Below, one piece after another: positions 1-6,195 of a DNA stretch of 11,324 nt. The stretch covers positions 1 through 11,324 of the forward strand of contig CAYUCP010000025.1 of the NCBI GenBank assembly GCA_964443315.1. Reading direction: 5' to 3'. Origin of the DNA: JAGOTP01 sp964443315. Lineage in GTDB: Bacteria; Patescibacteriota; Patescibacteriia; 2-12-FULL-60-25. The position numbers and the translations under genes are program-made. A model generated the notes under the pieces. The model ran no database searches. It was not told the origin of the DNA and saw only the letters and a program-made list of their open reading frames with translations. How positions within the stretch are numbered: the first letter of the stretch is position 1; each line of letters opens with the position of its first letter.

Positions 1-1
1 C

Positions 2-982
2 TACGACACAGATATTGTCGCCGACCTCACCATCCCTGGCAGCGTCGCCCTGATGCCCCATGGCGATTTCCCACAGATCGAGCCTCTTCCAGAAGATCCA
101 ATTGATACCGCCGTCGCTACCCGTACTCAGACAGAGAATTACACAGTTCAGTCGGGTGACACGGTCGCTACCATCGCTCGTCGCTTTGGAGTGAACGTTG
201 GAACCATCGTCTGGGCAAACAACCTGTCTCGAAGCGCGGCCATCAAACCAGGTGACACGCTCCGTATCCCGGCCACATCTGGCGTCTTCCACACAGTGAA
301 GCGTGGAGAAACACTTGGACAGTTAGCAAAACTTTATAAAGTTGAGATCACCGCCATCACACAAACAAACGGCAATCTCCAAACGCTTACTCCAGGTCAA
401 GAAATCTTGATCCCAGGCGCTTCCCCAATCACAACGACCGTTGCCGTTAACTCACCCGCCAGCACACGTACAACCGCTGTAAGCAGTCAGGTCCGCGCCG
501 ATGTCCCAATCTCAAAGATCAAGAATAAAGCTGTCGACGTCTACCAAGAACTTCGCGTTGGTGAAGCAGATGTTCGTGCGAAACCAGAAGACAAAACGGA
601 AACCGCCGTTAAGTCGACAACTAAGCTTCTTTGGCCAACCGACCTGCGTGTCATCAACCAGTACTGGAACACTTGGTCACACACAGGTATCGACATCGAT
701 GGTGACTATGCGAACGCGGTCTACGCTTCAGCTGATGGTGTCGTCGAAGCAGCTGGCTGGAACAACAGTGGATACGGTCTCATGATTGTCGTAAACCATC
801 AGAACGGCATCAAAACCCGTTACGCCCACCACTCCAAACTGTTCGTGAAAGTCGGTGAAACCGTGAAGCGCGGACAAGTGATCGGGATGGTTGGAACGAC
901 TGGTCGTTCCACCGGTACCCACTTGCACTACGAAGTCATCGTGAATGGAAAGCGCGTGAACCCATTGGCTTACATTCGCTAA
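2..982 (+). CDS. LysM-LysM-M23 peptidoglycan endopeptidase (5' partial)
   Basis: Secreted cell-wall metallopeptidase, predicted to cut peptide cross-links in peptidoglycan. The reading frame is open to the left edge, so the true start (and any signal peptide) lies outside the window; the ATG at 53 is internal to the open frame. Numbered from that ATG: LysM 1 at about residues 30-73 (YTVQSGDT...GDTLRIP), LysM 2 at about 79-121 (FHTVKRGETL...GQEILIP), a Thr/Ser-rich linker at 122-190, then an M23/LytM domain at about 193-307. The M23 signature is complete: H210xxxD214, YAH at 257-259 and THLH at 289-292. By family knowledge H210, D214 and H292 bind zinc, and H259 and H290 are catalytic. The active site therefore looks intact rather than degenerate as in EnvC/NlpD-type activators. 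Likely roles are cell separation or wall remodelling. The gene stands alone and ends at a strong terminator. Confidence 0.93.
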   Translation, partial: YDTDIVADLTIPGSVALMPHGDFPQIEPLPEDPIDTAVATRTQTENYTVQSGDTVATIARRFGVNVGTIVWANNLSRSAAIKPGDTLRIPATSGVFHTVKRGETLGQLAKLYKVEITAITQTNGNLQTLTPGQEILIPGASPITTTVAVNSPASTRTTAVSSQVRADVPISKIKNKAVDVYQELRVGEADVRAKPEDKTETAVKSTTKLLWPTDLRVINQYWNTWSHTGIDIDGDYANAVYASADGVVEAAGWNNSGYGLMIVVNHQNGIKTRYAHHSKLFVKVGETVKRGQVIGMVGTTGRSTGTHLHYEVIVNGKRVNPLAYIR

Positions 983-994
983 TCAGAACACACA

Positions 995-1024
995 GCAAAA
1001 CCCCACCAAGCGGTGGGGTTTTGC
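995..1024 (+). terminator. Bidirectional rho-independent terminator after the M23 gene
   Basis: A perfect 13-bp stem (GCAAAACCCCACC at 995-1007 against 1012-1024) closes a 4-nt AAGC loop, 12 nt after the TAA at 980-982. The A4/T4 arms at the outer end of the stem let it work in both directions. The U-run is short (TTTT then GC), but the GC-rich core is strong. Confidence 0.85.
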
Positions 1025-1026
1025 AT

Positions 1027-1056
1027 AGGGTTGCAGGCTAGCGTTCATACAACCCT
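1027..1056. repeat. 7-bp inverted repeat between terminator and Nudix-like gene
   Basis: AGGGTTG (1027-1033) and CAACCCT (1050-1056) are exact reverse complements separated by 16 nt. The repeat sits immediately before a perfect TTGACA hexamer (1062-1067), so it could be an operator or a minor hairpin. A 7-bp match at this spacing can also be chance. Confidence 0.3.
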
Positions 1057-1061
1057 TCCTG

Positions 1062-1090
1062 TTGACACAGATGACAAAACAGACCAACGT
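1062..1090 (+). promoter_or_regulatory. Possible promoter of the Nudix-like gene
   Basis: A perfect -35 hexamer TTGACA occurs at 1062-1067. No good -10 lies 16-18 nt downstream; the best-placed hexamer at 1085-1090 is CAACGT. Transcription from here would place the AAGGAG at 1115-1120 in the leader, which suits the TTG start at 1130. Weak call because of the poor -10. Confidence 0.25.
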
Positions 1091-1129
1091 TCAGGCGCTC
1101 ATTCCATTTACTCCAAGGAGATCACTAAT

Positions 1130-1933
1130 TTGGGACATCGAACCAGACCCATGCACGAAGCGCCTCTTCCGGCAGCGCTTCACGACCGACCGAACTGCTG
1201 GAGGTTCTCGATTCGTCCGCCGTTCGGTGAATCACTTTCTCCGGATCTACTGGCTGGTCCAGAACCGATCAGGTTGCCGACCGGAACGCACCTCAGCATC
1301 CGGTCAGCGGCCGCCCGCGTAGACAGCATGGTCGTCGAACACGAAGATGGCCGAGCGCTCTACGACACCCTGAACGGCATCGCTCGACCGTCGGTCACGG
1401 CCGCCATCTACCGACGGTGGCGCGGCCAGATCGAGGTTGGCGTCGTCTACATGAAGCGCCAGCTCGGCAGCGTGCCGAGTCTGCAGCTGCTCTGCGACGC
1501 GCACGGTTTCATCACCTGTGCCGAGCCGCCGGGTGGGCTCGTCGACGACGTGGACGGCCACGACTTCCTCGTGGAGGTACCATCGAGACGCGTGCTGCAC
1601 CAGACTGTCCGACGCGAGGTCGCCGAAGAGTTCGGCCACGTGCCGATTCGATCCATCCGGATTCGGAAGCAACAACTCGTGTCGCTCGGCATCGCTCGTG
1701 GCAACGTCTTCCAGGCGTTCGTTGAGATCGATCCCGATGCCAAGCCCAAGCTCGCTCGACCGGAAGATGCCGAGCAGATCGTCGGGCGAGCGTTCCTCCC
1801 CCTCGAGACAGCACTGGCTCGGTGCCTCAAGGGCTACCACCGGGGTGTGTTCTGGGGACGAGAGAGCACGCACACCTGGCACCTTCTGGCTTCGTACCTC
1901 CGACGCCAAGACAAGCAGCGCGCAACACGCTGA
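1130..1933 (+). CDS. Nudix-like hydrolase, GC-rich, N-terminus uncertain
   Basis: Probable Nudix-fold protein, which by family knowledge would hydrolyse a nucleoside diphosphate-X substrate; the substrate cannot be told. Numbered from the ATG at 1328: a PPGG stretch at 67-70 and the Nudix half-box REVAEEFG at 96-103. The spacing from GG to RE is about 12 residues longer than the canonical box, and the usual upstream Glu is absent, so activity is uncertain. The start chosen is TTG 1130, because AAGGAG (1115-1120) lies 9 nt before it, giving 267 aa. Its first 66 residues are Pro/Arg-rich and do not look like a folded domain, so ATG 1328 (201 aa) is a real alternative. The frame is also open upstream to a GTG at 1013 inside the terminator, which is unlikely as a start. 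Composition stands out: 1501-1560 is 70% GC, against 43% at 301-360 in the M23 gene. Recent acquisition is possible. Confidence 0.6.
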   Translation: MGHRTRPMHEAPLPAALHDRPNCWRFSIRPPFGESLSPDLLAGPEPIRLPTGTHLSIRSAAARVDSMVVEHEDGRALYDTLNGIARPSVTAAIYRRWRGQIEVGVVYMKRQLGSVPSLQLLCDAHGFITCAEPPGGLVDDVDGHDFLVEVPSRRVLHQTVRREVAEEFGHVPIRSIRIRKQQLVSLGIARGNVFQAFVEIDPDAKPKLARPEDAEQIVGRAFLPLETALARCLKGYHRGVFWGRESTHTWHLLASYLRRQDKQRATR

Positions 1934-1957
1934 TCATCCCTCGCGCACTCCGCAGGG

Positions 1958-2004
1958 CGACGACACGACACTCGTGCGCGCCCCAGGAGTGCGTTCGTCG
2001 TTTT
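1958..2004 (+). terminator. Weak imperfect hairpin after the Nudix-like gene
   Basis: CGACGA (1958-1963) pairs with TCGTCG (1995-2000), followed by TTTT (2001-2004). An inner CACTC/GAGTG pairing continues the stem across an asymmetric internal loop. It lies 25 nt after the TGA at 1931-1933, in the 82-bp gap before the convergent HAD gene. A competing hairpin (CACGA-CAC-TCGTG, 1964-1976) uses part of the same sequence, so the call is tentative. Confidence 0.35.
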
Positions 2005-2015
2005 AAAGATATTTT

Positions 2016-2669
2016 CTATCTTCTCTTTTTCAAAAAGCGCGGCGCCATCAAGGGAATTTGTTGCATCTTTTCTTGAAACGAAAGCGGGTCCACATAGCGG
2101 TAGGCTTGCATACCTATCTCTTTTGCAGCAGTCACATTCGCTTCTGAGTCATCCCAAAACAAAATCTCTCGTCTTGGAATCTCTCGCTTTGGGTCGATAC
2201 GCTTAAGCAAACGATCAAAAAACTGAGGCTCTGGTTTTTTGCAGCCTAAGTCAGCTGACGAGAAAAGCCCGTTGAACACCTGTTTGAATCCCATGACATC
2301 ACGCATGTAGGCGAGACGATACTTCTCTTGATTGGTCGCGAGATAGCACTTGATTCCGCTCGCACGAAGTCGAGAAATCACATCTGTTACTACAGTGTTC
2401 ACGCCCTCTTCTGACCTGAACCAATACTCAACGAATTCATCGACTGTTTTCTTCCAGCCCCATTCCTTTAGGTACGGCTCGAGCACTTCTTTCAGATCCG
2501 CTCTTCCAACGAGCGCGTCTTGAAACGGTCCTTCAAAGAAGGGTTGCAGCAACTCTGGCTTCATCCCGAAGTCCCTTTCTAGATCCTCGGCGAACTTCTT
2601 GGAACTGGTCACAACGCCATCCGCATCGAAGATCGCTAATCGAACGTAGGCTTTTGAGATATTTGGCAT
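2016..2669 (-). CDS. HAD-superfamily hydrolase (phosphatase, subfamily I type)
   Basis: Soluble cytoplasmic phosphatase or phosphoglycolate-phosphatase-like enzyme of 217 aa; the substrate is not identifiable. All four HAD motifs are present: motif I IFDADGVV with nucleophile D15 and acid/base D17; motif II ATNQ with T112; motif III KKPEPQF with K145; motif IV FWDDSEANV with D173/D174. The roughly 80-residue helical insert between motifs I and II is the cap expected of subfamily I. The ATG at 2667-2669 is chosen because it places motif I about 12 residues from the N-terminus. The frame stays open upstream through the tRNA, but that stretch is not coding. There is no Shine-Dalgarno; an extended -10-like TGCTATTGT ends 7 nt before the ATG, suggesting a leaderless mRNA. 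The basic C-terminus ends in KKRR. It converges with the Nudix-like gene. Confidence 0.9.
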   Translation of the reverse strand: MPNISKAYVRLAIFDADGVVTSSKKFAEDLERDFGMKPELLQPFFEGPFQDALVGRADLKEVLEPYLKEWGWKKTVDEFVEYWFRSEEGVNTVVTDVISRLRASGIKCYLATNQEKYRLAYMRDVMGFKQVFNGLFSSADLGCKKPEPQFFDRLLKRIDPKREIPRREILFWDDSEANVTAAKEIGMQAYRYVDPLSFQEKMQQIPLMAPRFLKKRR

Positions 2670-2676
2670 AGGGAGA

Positions 2677-2704
2677 ACAATAGCAGAAACTTGGGTTTTT
2701 TGAA
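2677..2704 (-). promoter_or_regulatory. Candidate extended -10 promoter of the HAD gene (leaderless)
   Basis: On the minus strand, TTCAAA (2704-2699; 4/6 to TTGACA), a 16-nt spacer, then TATTGT (2682-2677) preceded by TGC, the extended -10 pattern. Only 7 nt separate the -10 from the ATG at 2669, so transcription would begin at or next to the start codon. Confidence 0.4.
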
Positions 2705-2706
2705 TA

Positions 2707-2737
2707 CAAAATCTCCGCCTTTGAAGCGGAGATTTTG
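2707..2737 (-). terminator. Terminator downstream of tRNA-Ala
   Basis: A perfect 12-bp stem, 2707-2718 against 2726-2737 (core TCTCCGC/GCGGAGA flanked by AAAA/TTTT), with a 7-nt loop, starts 3 nt beyond the tRNA 3' end. The T4 arm on the minus strand terminates the tRNA transcript and isolates the HAD gene. The stem is symmetric enough to act on the plus strand too. Confidence 0.82.
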
Positions 2738-2739
2738 CG

Positions 2740-2815
2740 TGGTGGACCCTAGCGGGATCGAACCGCTGACCTCTTCCATGCCATGGAAGCGCTCTACCAG
2801 CTGAGCTAAGGGCCC
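2740..2815 (-). tRNA. tRNA-Ala (anticodon GGC)
   Basis: The minus strand folds as a complete 76-nt cloverleaf. The acceptor GGGCCCT pairs with AGGGTCC (one G-U), the D-arm is GCTC...GAGC with AGCTGGTA in the loop, and the anticodon stem CTTCC/GGAAG encloses loop ATGGCAT with anticodon GGC (reads GCC/GCU, alanine). The T-arm contains GGTTCGATCCC. Discriminator A is at 2743 and the CCA end is genome-encoded (2740-2742). No intron is present and no adjacent integrase or attachment repeat is visible. Confidence 0.97.
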
Positions 2816-2874
2816 GTCTTAAGTGACCGAACCGGCATCCGTGCAAGCACGAGAAGAACGGCTGGGTCGGGATG

Positions 2875-2903
2875 ACGGTATCAGATGGAGAGAAACTGTT
2901 CAA
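2875..2903 (-). promoter_or_regulatory. Candidate promoter of tRNA-Ala
   Basis: On the minus strand, TTGAAC (2903-2898), a 17-nt spacer, then TACCGT (2880-2875) preceded by TGA, an extended -10 arrangement. It falls in the 101-bp gap after the coiled-coil gene and would give a leader of about 50 nt before the mature tRNA. The rest of this gap (2816-2916) shows nothing else recognisable. Confidence 0.35.
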
Positions 2904-2916
2904 GAAATGCGGTGGT

Positions 2917-3678
2917 TTAGCGCACAAACACCGCTACACGATGGCGCTGCTGACGTCGGACACGATCGAGCAACCGAAGGTCTGCGTGCGCTTCCTTCAG
3001 ACGCTTAAGCGAAGCAGCAGCCGCCTCTGGATACAGGTGCGCTTCTGAAGCTAGCTCGTTCCAGGCTTGCTCGGCTGCTTGCCATTCAGGTTCGACATGC
3101 GCTCGGCGAAGCTCCAACCAATCGGCGAGGTCGTCTAGCTCTGGCTCTTGTCTTCGCACAGGAGGAACAGCTCCCTCTGACGTCACGACCGCGAGCGGCG
3201 CGGGAGCTGATTCGACACGTACCGTCACCTGTTCGGCTTTCAAAGGGTCTTCTACCTTAATGTCACGAGCGGCCAGCTCGGAGCGGATCATTTCAATCCG
3301 CAAACGATGAGATGGCTCGAGTTCGTGTTTTTGGCCAGCTGCTCGGCGAAACGCTACCCACTCGTGCCACTCATCCAAAAGTTCACGGTGATCTTTACAA
3401 CTCACTTCCAACCGACGAATGGCGTTTTGCAAAATCATTCGAATCGATTCGATGGTGTGCTGCTCGTTGGCAAATTGTTCTTCAGACAAGTCCGCTGCGC
3501 GTTCAACAAAGCGATCGACTGTGCGCACGTAGGTTCGAAGCACGGTTTCGAGCTCTTCACGCAGCCCTTCTTGTTCATCTAAAATGACTTTTTGCCATGA
3601 CCGAATCTCCCCCGCCTGACGGTTATTGTCAGCTACTGGGCGATCGAACAGACGCTTCCAAGCAATGAGAAGAGACAT
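2917..3678 (-). CDS. Coiled-coil/helical protein of unknown function
   Basis: Not recognised as a named family. The 253-aa product is charged and looks almost wholly alpha-helical: residues about 20-140 are rich in Glu, Arg and Leu with long heptad-like stretches (for example EEQFANEQHTIESIRMILQN). A Pro/Ala-rich linker covers about 145-180, and a second helical block about 181-248. It has no signal peptide and no clear transmembrane segment; the N-terminus MSLLIAWKRLF is a short amphipathic stretch that could associate with the membrane. There is one Cys. Its ATG lies 5 nt after the stop of the ligase/TPR gene with no Shine-Dalgarno, so it is probably translated by coupling on the same mRNA. 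That arrangement suggests a cytoplasmic partner of the membrane protein, but this is inference. It ends before the tRNA-Ala promoter region. Confidence 0.85.
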   Translation of the reverse strand: MSLLIAWKRLFDRPVADNNRQAGEIRSWQKVILDEQEGLREELETVLRTYVRTVDRFVERAADLSEEQFANEQHTIESIRMILQNAIRRLEVSCKDHRELLDEWHEWVAFRRAAGQKHELEPSHRLRIEMIRSELAARDIKVEDPLKAEQVTVRVESAPAPLAVVTSEGAVPPVRRQEPELDDLADWLELRRAHVEPEWQAAEQAWNELASEAHLYPEAAAASLKRLKEAHADLRLLDRVRRQQRHRVAVFVR

Positions 3679-3683
3679 AGGGG

Positions 3684-6155
3684 TTAGCGAGTAACACGAC
3701 GACGTGTCGCGGGTTTTGGCGTAGGCGTTGTTGAGGTGGCGGTAGACGTTGTCGTGACAGACGTAGAGGTTGCAACTACTGGCACACTGGCTTGCGCACG
3801 ACGACGGAGTACTTCTTGCAATTGCTGTTGATACTGGACTGCGCGAGGATCCGCAGCCACCAATCGCTGTAGGACCACCGTCGCTTCATTCCAGCGTTCG
3901 GCCTGAATCAATGCAAGCGACTGCTGCCAGAGGTACTCGAGCGTTTGTGGGGCACGGAGAGCCAGAGCTTCAAACACAGCAGCAGCTTTGAGCGGCTCTT
4001 GATTGCGACGATACAACAACGCGAGCGGGACTAACAGATCGGCTCGATCGCGATTTTGCTCAGCGAGTTGCTCCAAGGATGCAATTGCCTGCCGCGTTTC
4101 TCCCTGCTGCGCCAACCAAGAGGCTCTCGCGTAAAGCGCGGGCGCGAAATCAGGCTTACGGCGAAGCGATTCTTGCAGAGCGGATTCAGCGGCTGATTTA
4201 GCCTGAGTTTCTCGTTGTAGAGCCGCTTCTTTACGCTCCGGATCCTGCTCTTGGGCGATGAGCTGCGCTTCACGCGCGACCCGCAAACGTTGCACTCCAA
4301 AGATCGCAAGCGGCGTGCCTGGATCTGTTGGACGACGTGCGTCCAGTTCTGCGGCAAGCGCTAAGACGCGTTCTTCGGCTTTTCCATCGAGCTGGGCGCG
4401 AAGCTGGGCCGAGCGAAGTGCTAGCGCCACATGTTCGGCGGCTACCGGATTTCGATCACGGGCAGCCGCAATCGCTTGATCGGCACGATCAAGCCAAGCA
4501 AGTGCGTTACGAAGGTCTCCGCGACCTGCAACAACTTCTGCCTGATCGAGCGAGATCAACGCTTCTCGCGCATAGGTAAAATCATCGGCTGGGTTCAACC
4601 GACGGGTCAGAGGAAGGGCGTAGGCTTCATTCGAGGTCAGGAGCTCAGCGGCGACGGCGCGCTGAAACACCACCATCGATGCCGCCATCGCGAGGATCAA
4701 ACAAGCACCCACCGCGGAATGACTAAACACTCGACGCTCAGACCATTCAAGTTGAGATTTGGCAGGTAAAAAGACTCGCGCCGCCAAAAGACCGACCAAG
4801 AAAGACAAAGACAAGACAGAGAGCGTACTCGCTGGGCGAAGCGTAGCGAATACAATTCCCGCTACGACAAAAAGCGCATGCCAGGCAAGACCGAGATCCT
4901 TGCTTTGAACAGCCACCTTCGCTGCCACCCCGAGCAAGATAAGAAAAAACAACGTGGCGAGCGCGCTCGGAACCAATCCATACTCTGTTAGGACGGTTGT
5001 GAGCAAGGAAGCGGAGCGTGGGAAGCGTACATTCCAAACCGGCGTTTGATTGAGCTCAAGCGGTCGTTCACGATCAAAGACAGACATCCAACTCGTGGGA
5101 CCAGCCCCAAACAAAGGCGCGTCTTGTAAGGCTGCTTTGGTGACGTGCCAGCTTAGTTTCTGACTCGGTAGGACTTCTGACAACTGGTTTATCCCAAATG
5201 TTTGTCGACCCTGAACAATCCACTGTGGTGTTGCAAGTTGTTGAGTAGAAATCAAGAGACCGAAGAGACTGCCAAATAAGCTCAGGAGCGATAAGAAGCC
5301 TGCTAGTGATGGATAGCGCTTCGCCGAAATTAAAAGAACTTTCACAATGATTGATCCACCGAACAAGATCAACCAAAGCCAACCAAGATCGACCAACAGT
5401 CCACCGATGAGGGTCGCAAGTAGGACGAAGGCTAATACTAAGTGGCTCAATCGATAGCGTGCAAGTTTACGAAATGTCAGTGGCGCCTGGATAGAACCAC
5501 GTGTCGCCAACAACCCAAGACCAACTAACCAGACGACCGGCAAGAACAACCACAGATCAAAGACTCGCCCAACGGAAAAAATCGATGGAGCTGCAGCCGC
5601 ACCAGCCGTGATACGGACAAGTAACGAACCGATGAGCGCCACACACATTCCCGCAAACCAAGAACGTGTAAAGAAACGTCCTACGAAGGCAGAACGCTGG
5701 GTAGCCTCATAGACCGCGCCGATCAACCACAGCGCCGTTAGAATCGTCGCAAACGACGAACTGATTTGCGCTCCGTTCCCTAACCACGCCATCCCACGAC
5801 TGGCAGCCAGTACCCAGGAAATACTCGCAACTCCTACTAACACGATCATCCACACAGAAAATGCCGACCAGCGGCGAGGCAATGCGGAGCCTTCTCGGAG
5901 CTCTAGTTGACCAAGCGCGGAGTAGACACCACGGAACACGAACCACAACGCCATCGCACCAATACTAAGGAGGGCTTTAGGTAATTCAACCGGATCAACC
6001 CAGTGTGGAATCGCGAACCACGGCAACGCGAACAGAAAGAGCGCAATCAACCAGTCCATCCAATAGACGAGATGGGCGCGCCAAACGACACGCCAGGCGT
6101 GCGGAAGGGCAGCGGGAAACGATTGCACAAAAAGAGCGATCACAGAGCGCGACAT
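3684..6155 (-). CDS. O-antigen ligase-like polytopic membrane protein with TPR C-terminus
   Basis: Large inner-membrane protein (823 aa) resembling the WaaL/Wzy/PglL ligase-polymerase group, which moves or polymerises lipid-linked glycans on the outer face of the membrane. I count roughly 12-13 hydrophobic helices, at about 33-50, 58-80, 100-118, 133-148, 165-185, 198-216, 237-275 (two), 285-305, 390-412, 423-440, 443-462 and 478-498. The hydrophilic loop at 306-381, before the last block of helices, carries PLFGAGPTSW (347-356), like the family's 'P-L-x-G-x-G-P-x-x-F/W' loop. Residues 520-785 are helical TPR-like repeats (Ala/Leu-rich, with A-LY-AR-SWLAQQGE and DP-spaced units). A Ser/Thr-rich tail (about 793-812) ends in a basic stretch. 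The ATG at 6153-6155 is preferred over GTG 6182, because an extended -10-like TGCTATACT ends 6 nt before it. The substrate is unknown. Confidence 0.82.
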   Translation of the reverse strand: MSRSVIALFVQSFPAALPHAWRVVWRAHLVYWMDWLIALFLFALPWFAIPHWVDPVELPKALLSIGAMALWFVFRGVYSALGQLELREGSALPRRWSAFSVWMIVLVGVASISWVLAASRGMAWLGNGAQISSSFATILTALWLIGAVYEATQRSAFVGRFFTRSWFAGMCVALIGSLLVRITAGAAAAPSIFSVGRVFDLWLFLPVVWLVGLGLLATRGSIQAPLTFRKLARYRLSHLVLAFVLLATLIGGLLVDLGWLWLILFGGSIIVKVLLISAKRYPSLAGFLSLLSLFGSLFGLLISTQQLATPQWIVQGRQTFGINQLSEVLPSQKLSWHVTKAALQDAPLFGAGPTSWMSVFDRERPLELNQTPVWNVRFPRSASLLTTVLTEYGLVPSALATLFFLILLGVAAKVAVQSKDLGLAWHALFVVAGIVFATLRPASTLSVLSLSFLVGLLAARVFLPAKSQLEWSERRVFSHSAVGACLILAMAASMVVFQRAVAAELLTSNEAYALPLTRRLNPADDFTYAREALISLDQAEVVAGRGDLRNALAWLDRADQAIAAARDRNPVAAEHVALALRSAQLRAQLDGKAEERVLALAAELDARRPTDPGTPLAIFGVQRLRVAREAQLIAQEQDPERKEAALQRETQAKSAAESALQESLRRKPDFAPALYARASWLAQQGETRQAIASLEQLAEQNRDRADLLVPLALLYRRNQEPLKAAAVFEALALRAPQTLEYLWQQSLALIQAERWNEATVVLQRLVAADPRAVQYQQQLQEVLRRRAQASVPVVATSTSVTTTSTATSTTPTPKPATRRRVTR

Positions 6156-6161
6156 GCGATA

Positions 6162-6170
6162 AGTATAGCA
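6162..6170 (-). promoter_or_regulatory. Candidate extended -10 promoter (leaderless) of the ligase/TPR gene
   Basis: On the minus strand TGCTATACT (6170-6162) matches the extended -10 pattern TGnTATAAT with one change in the hexamer. Six nucleotides separate it from the ATG at 6155, placing the predicted transcript start at the start codon. No convincing -35 lies 16-18 nt upstream, as is tolerated by extended -10 promoters. It sits in the 40-bp gap after the stop at 6196-6198. Confidence 0.42.
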
Positions 6171-6195
6171 TTGTTGTCGCACTCACTCGAACGGA

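Noticed and set aside
1304..1909. 201-codon open frame antisense to the Nudix-like gene
   Set aside because: Long antisense frames are expected in GC-rich coding sequence; its product has no recognisable motif, while the plus strand carries a Nudix half-box.
2740..2815. Integration site for a mobile element at tRNA-Ala
   Set aside because: No integrase, no repeated 3' tRNA fragment and no mobile genes are visible nearby.
2670..2927. N-terminal extension of the HAD reading frame
   Set aside because: The extension runs through the tRNA-Ala gene and its terminator; the HAD domain is complete from the ATG at 2669.
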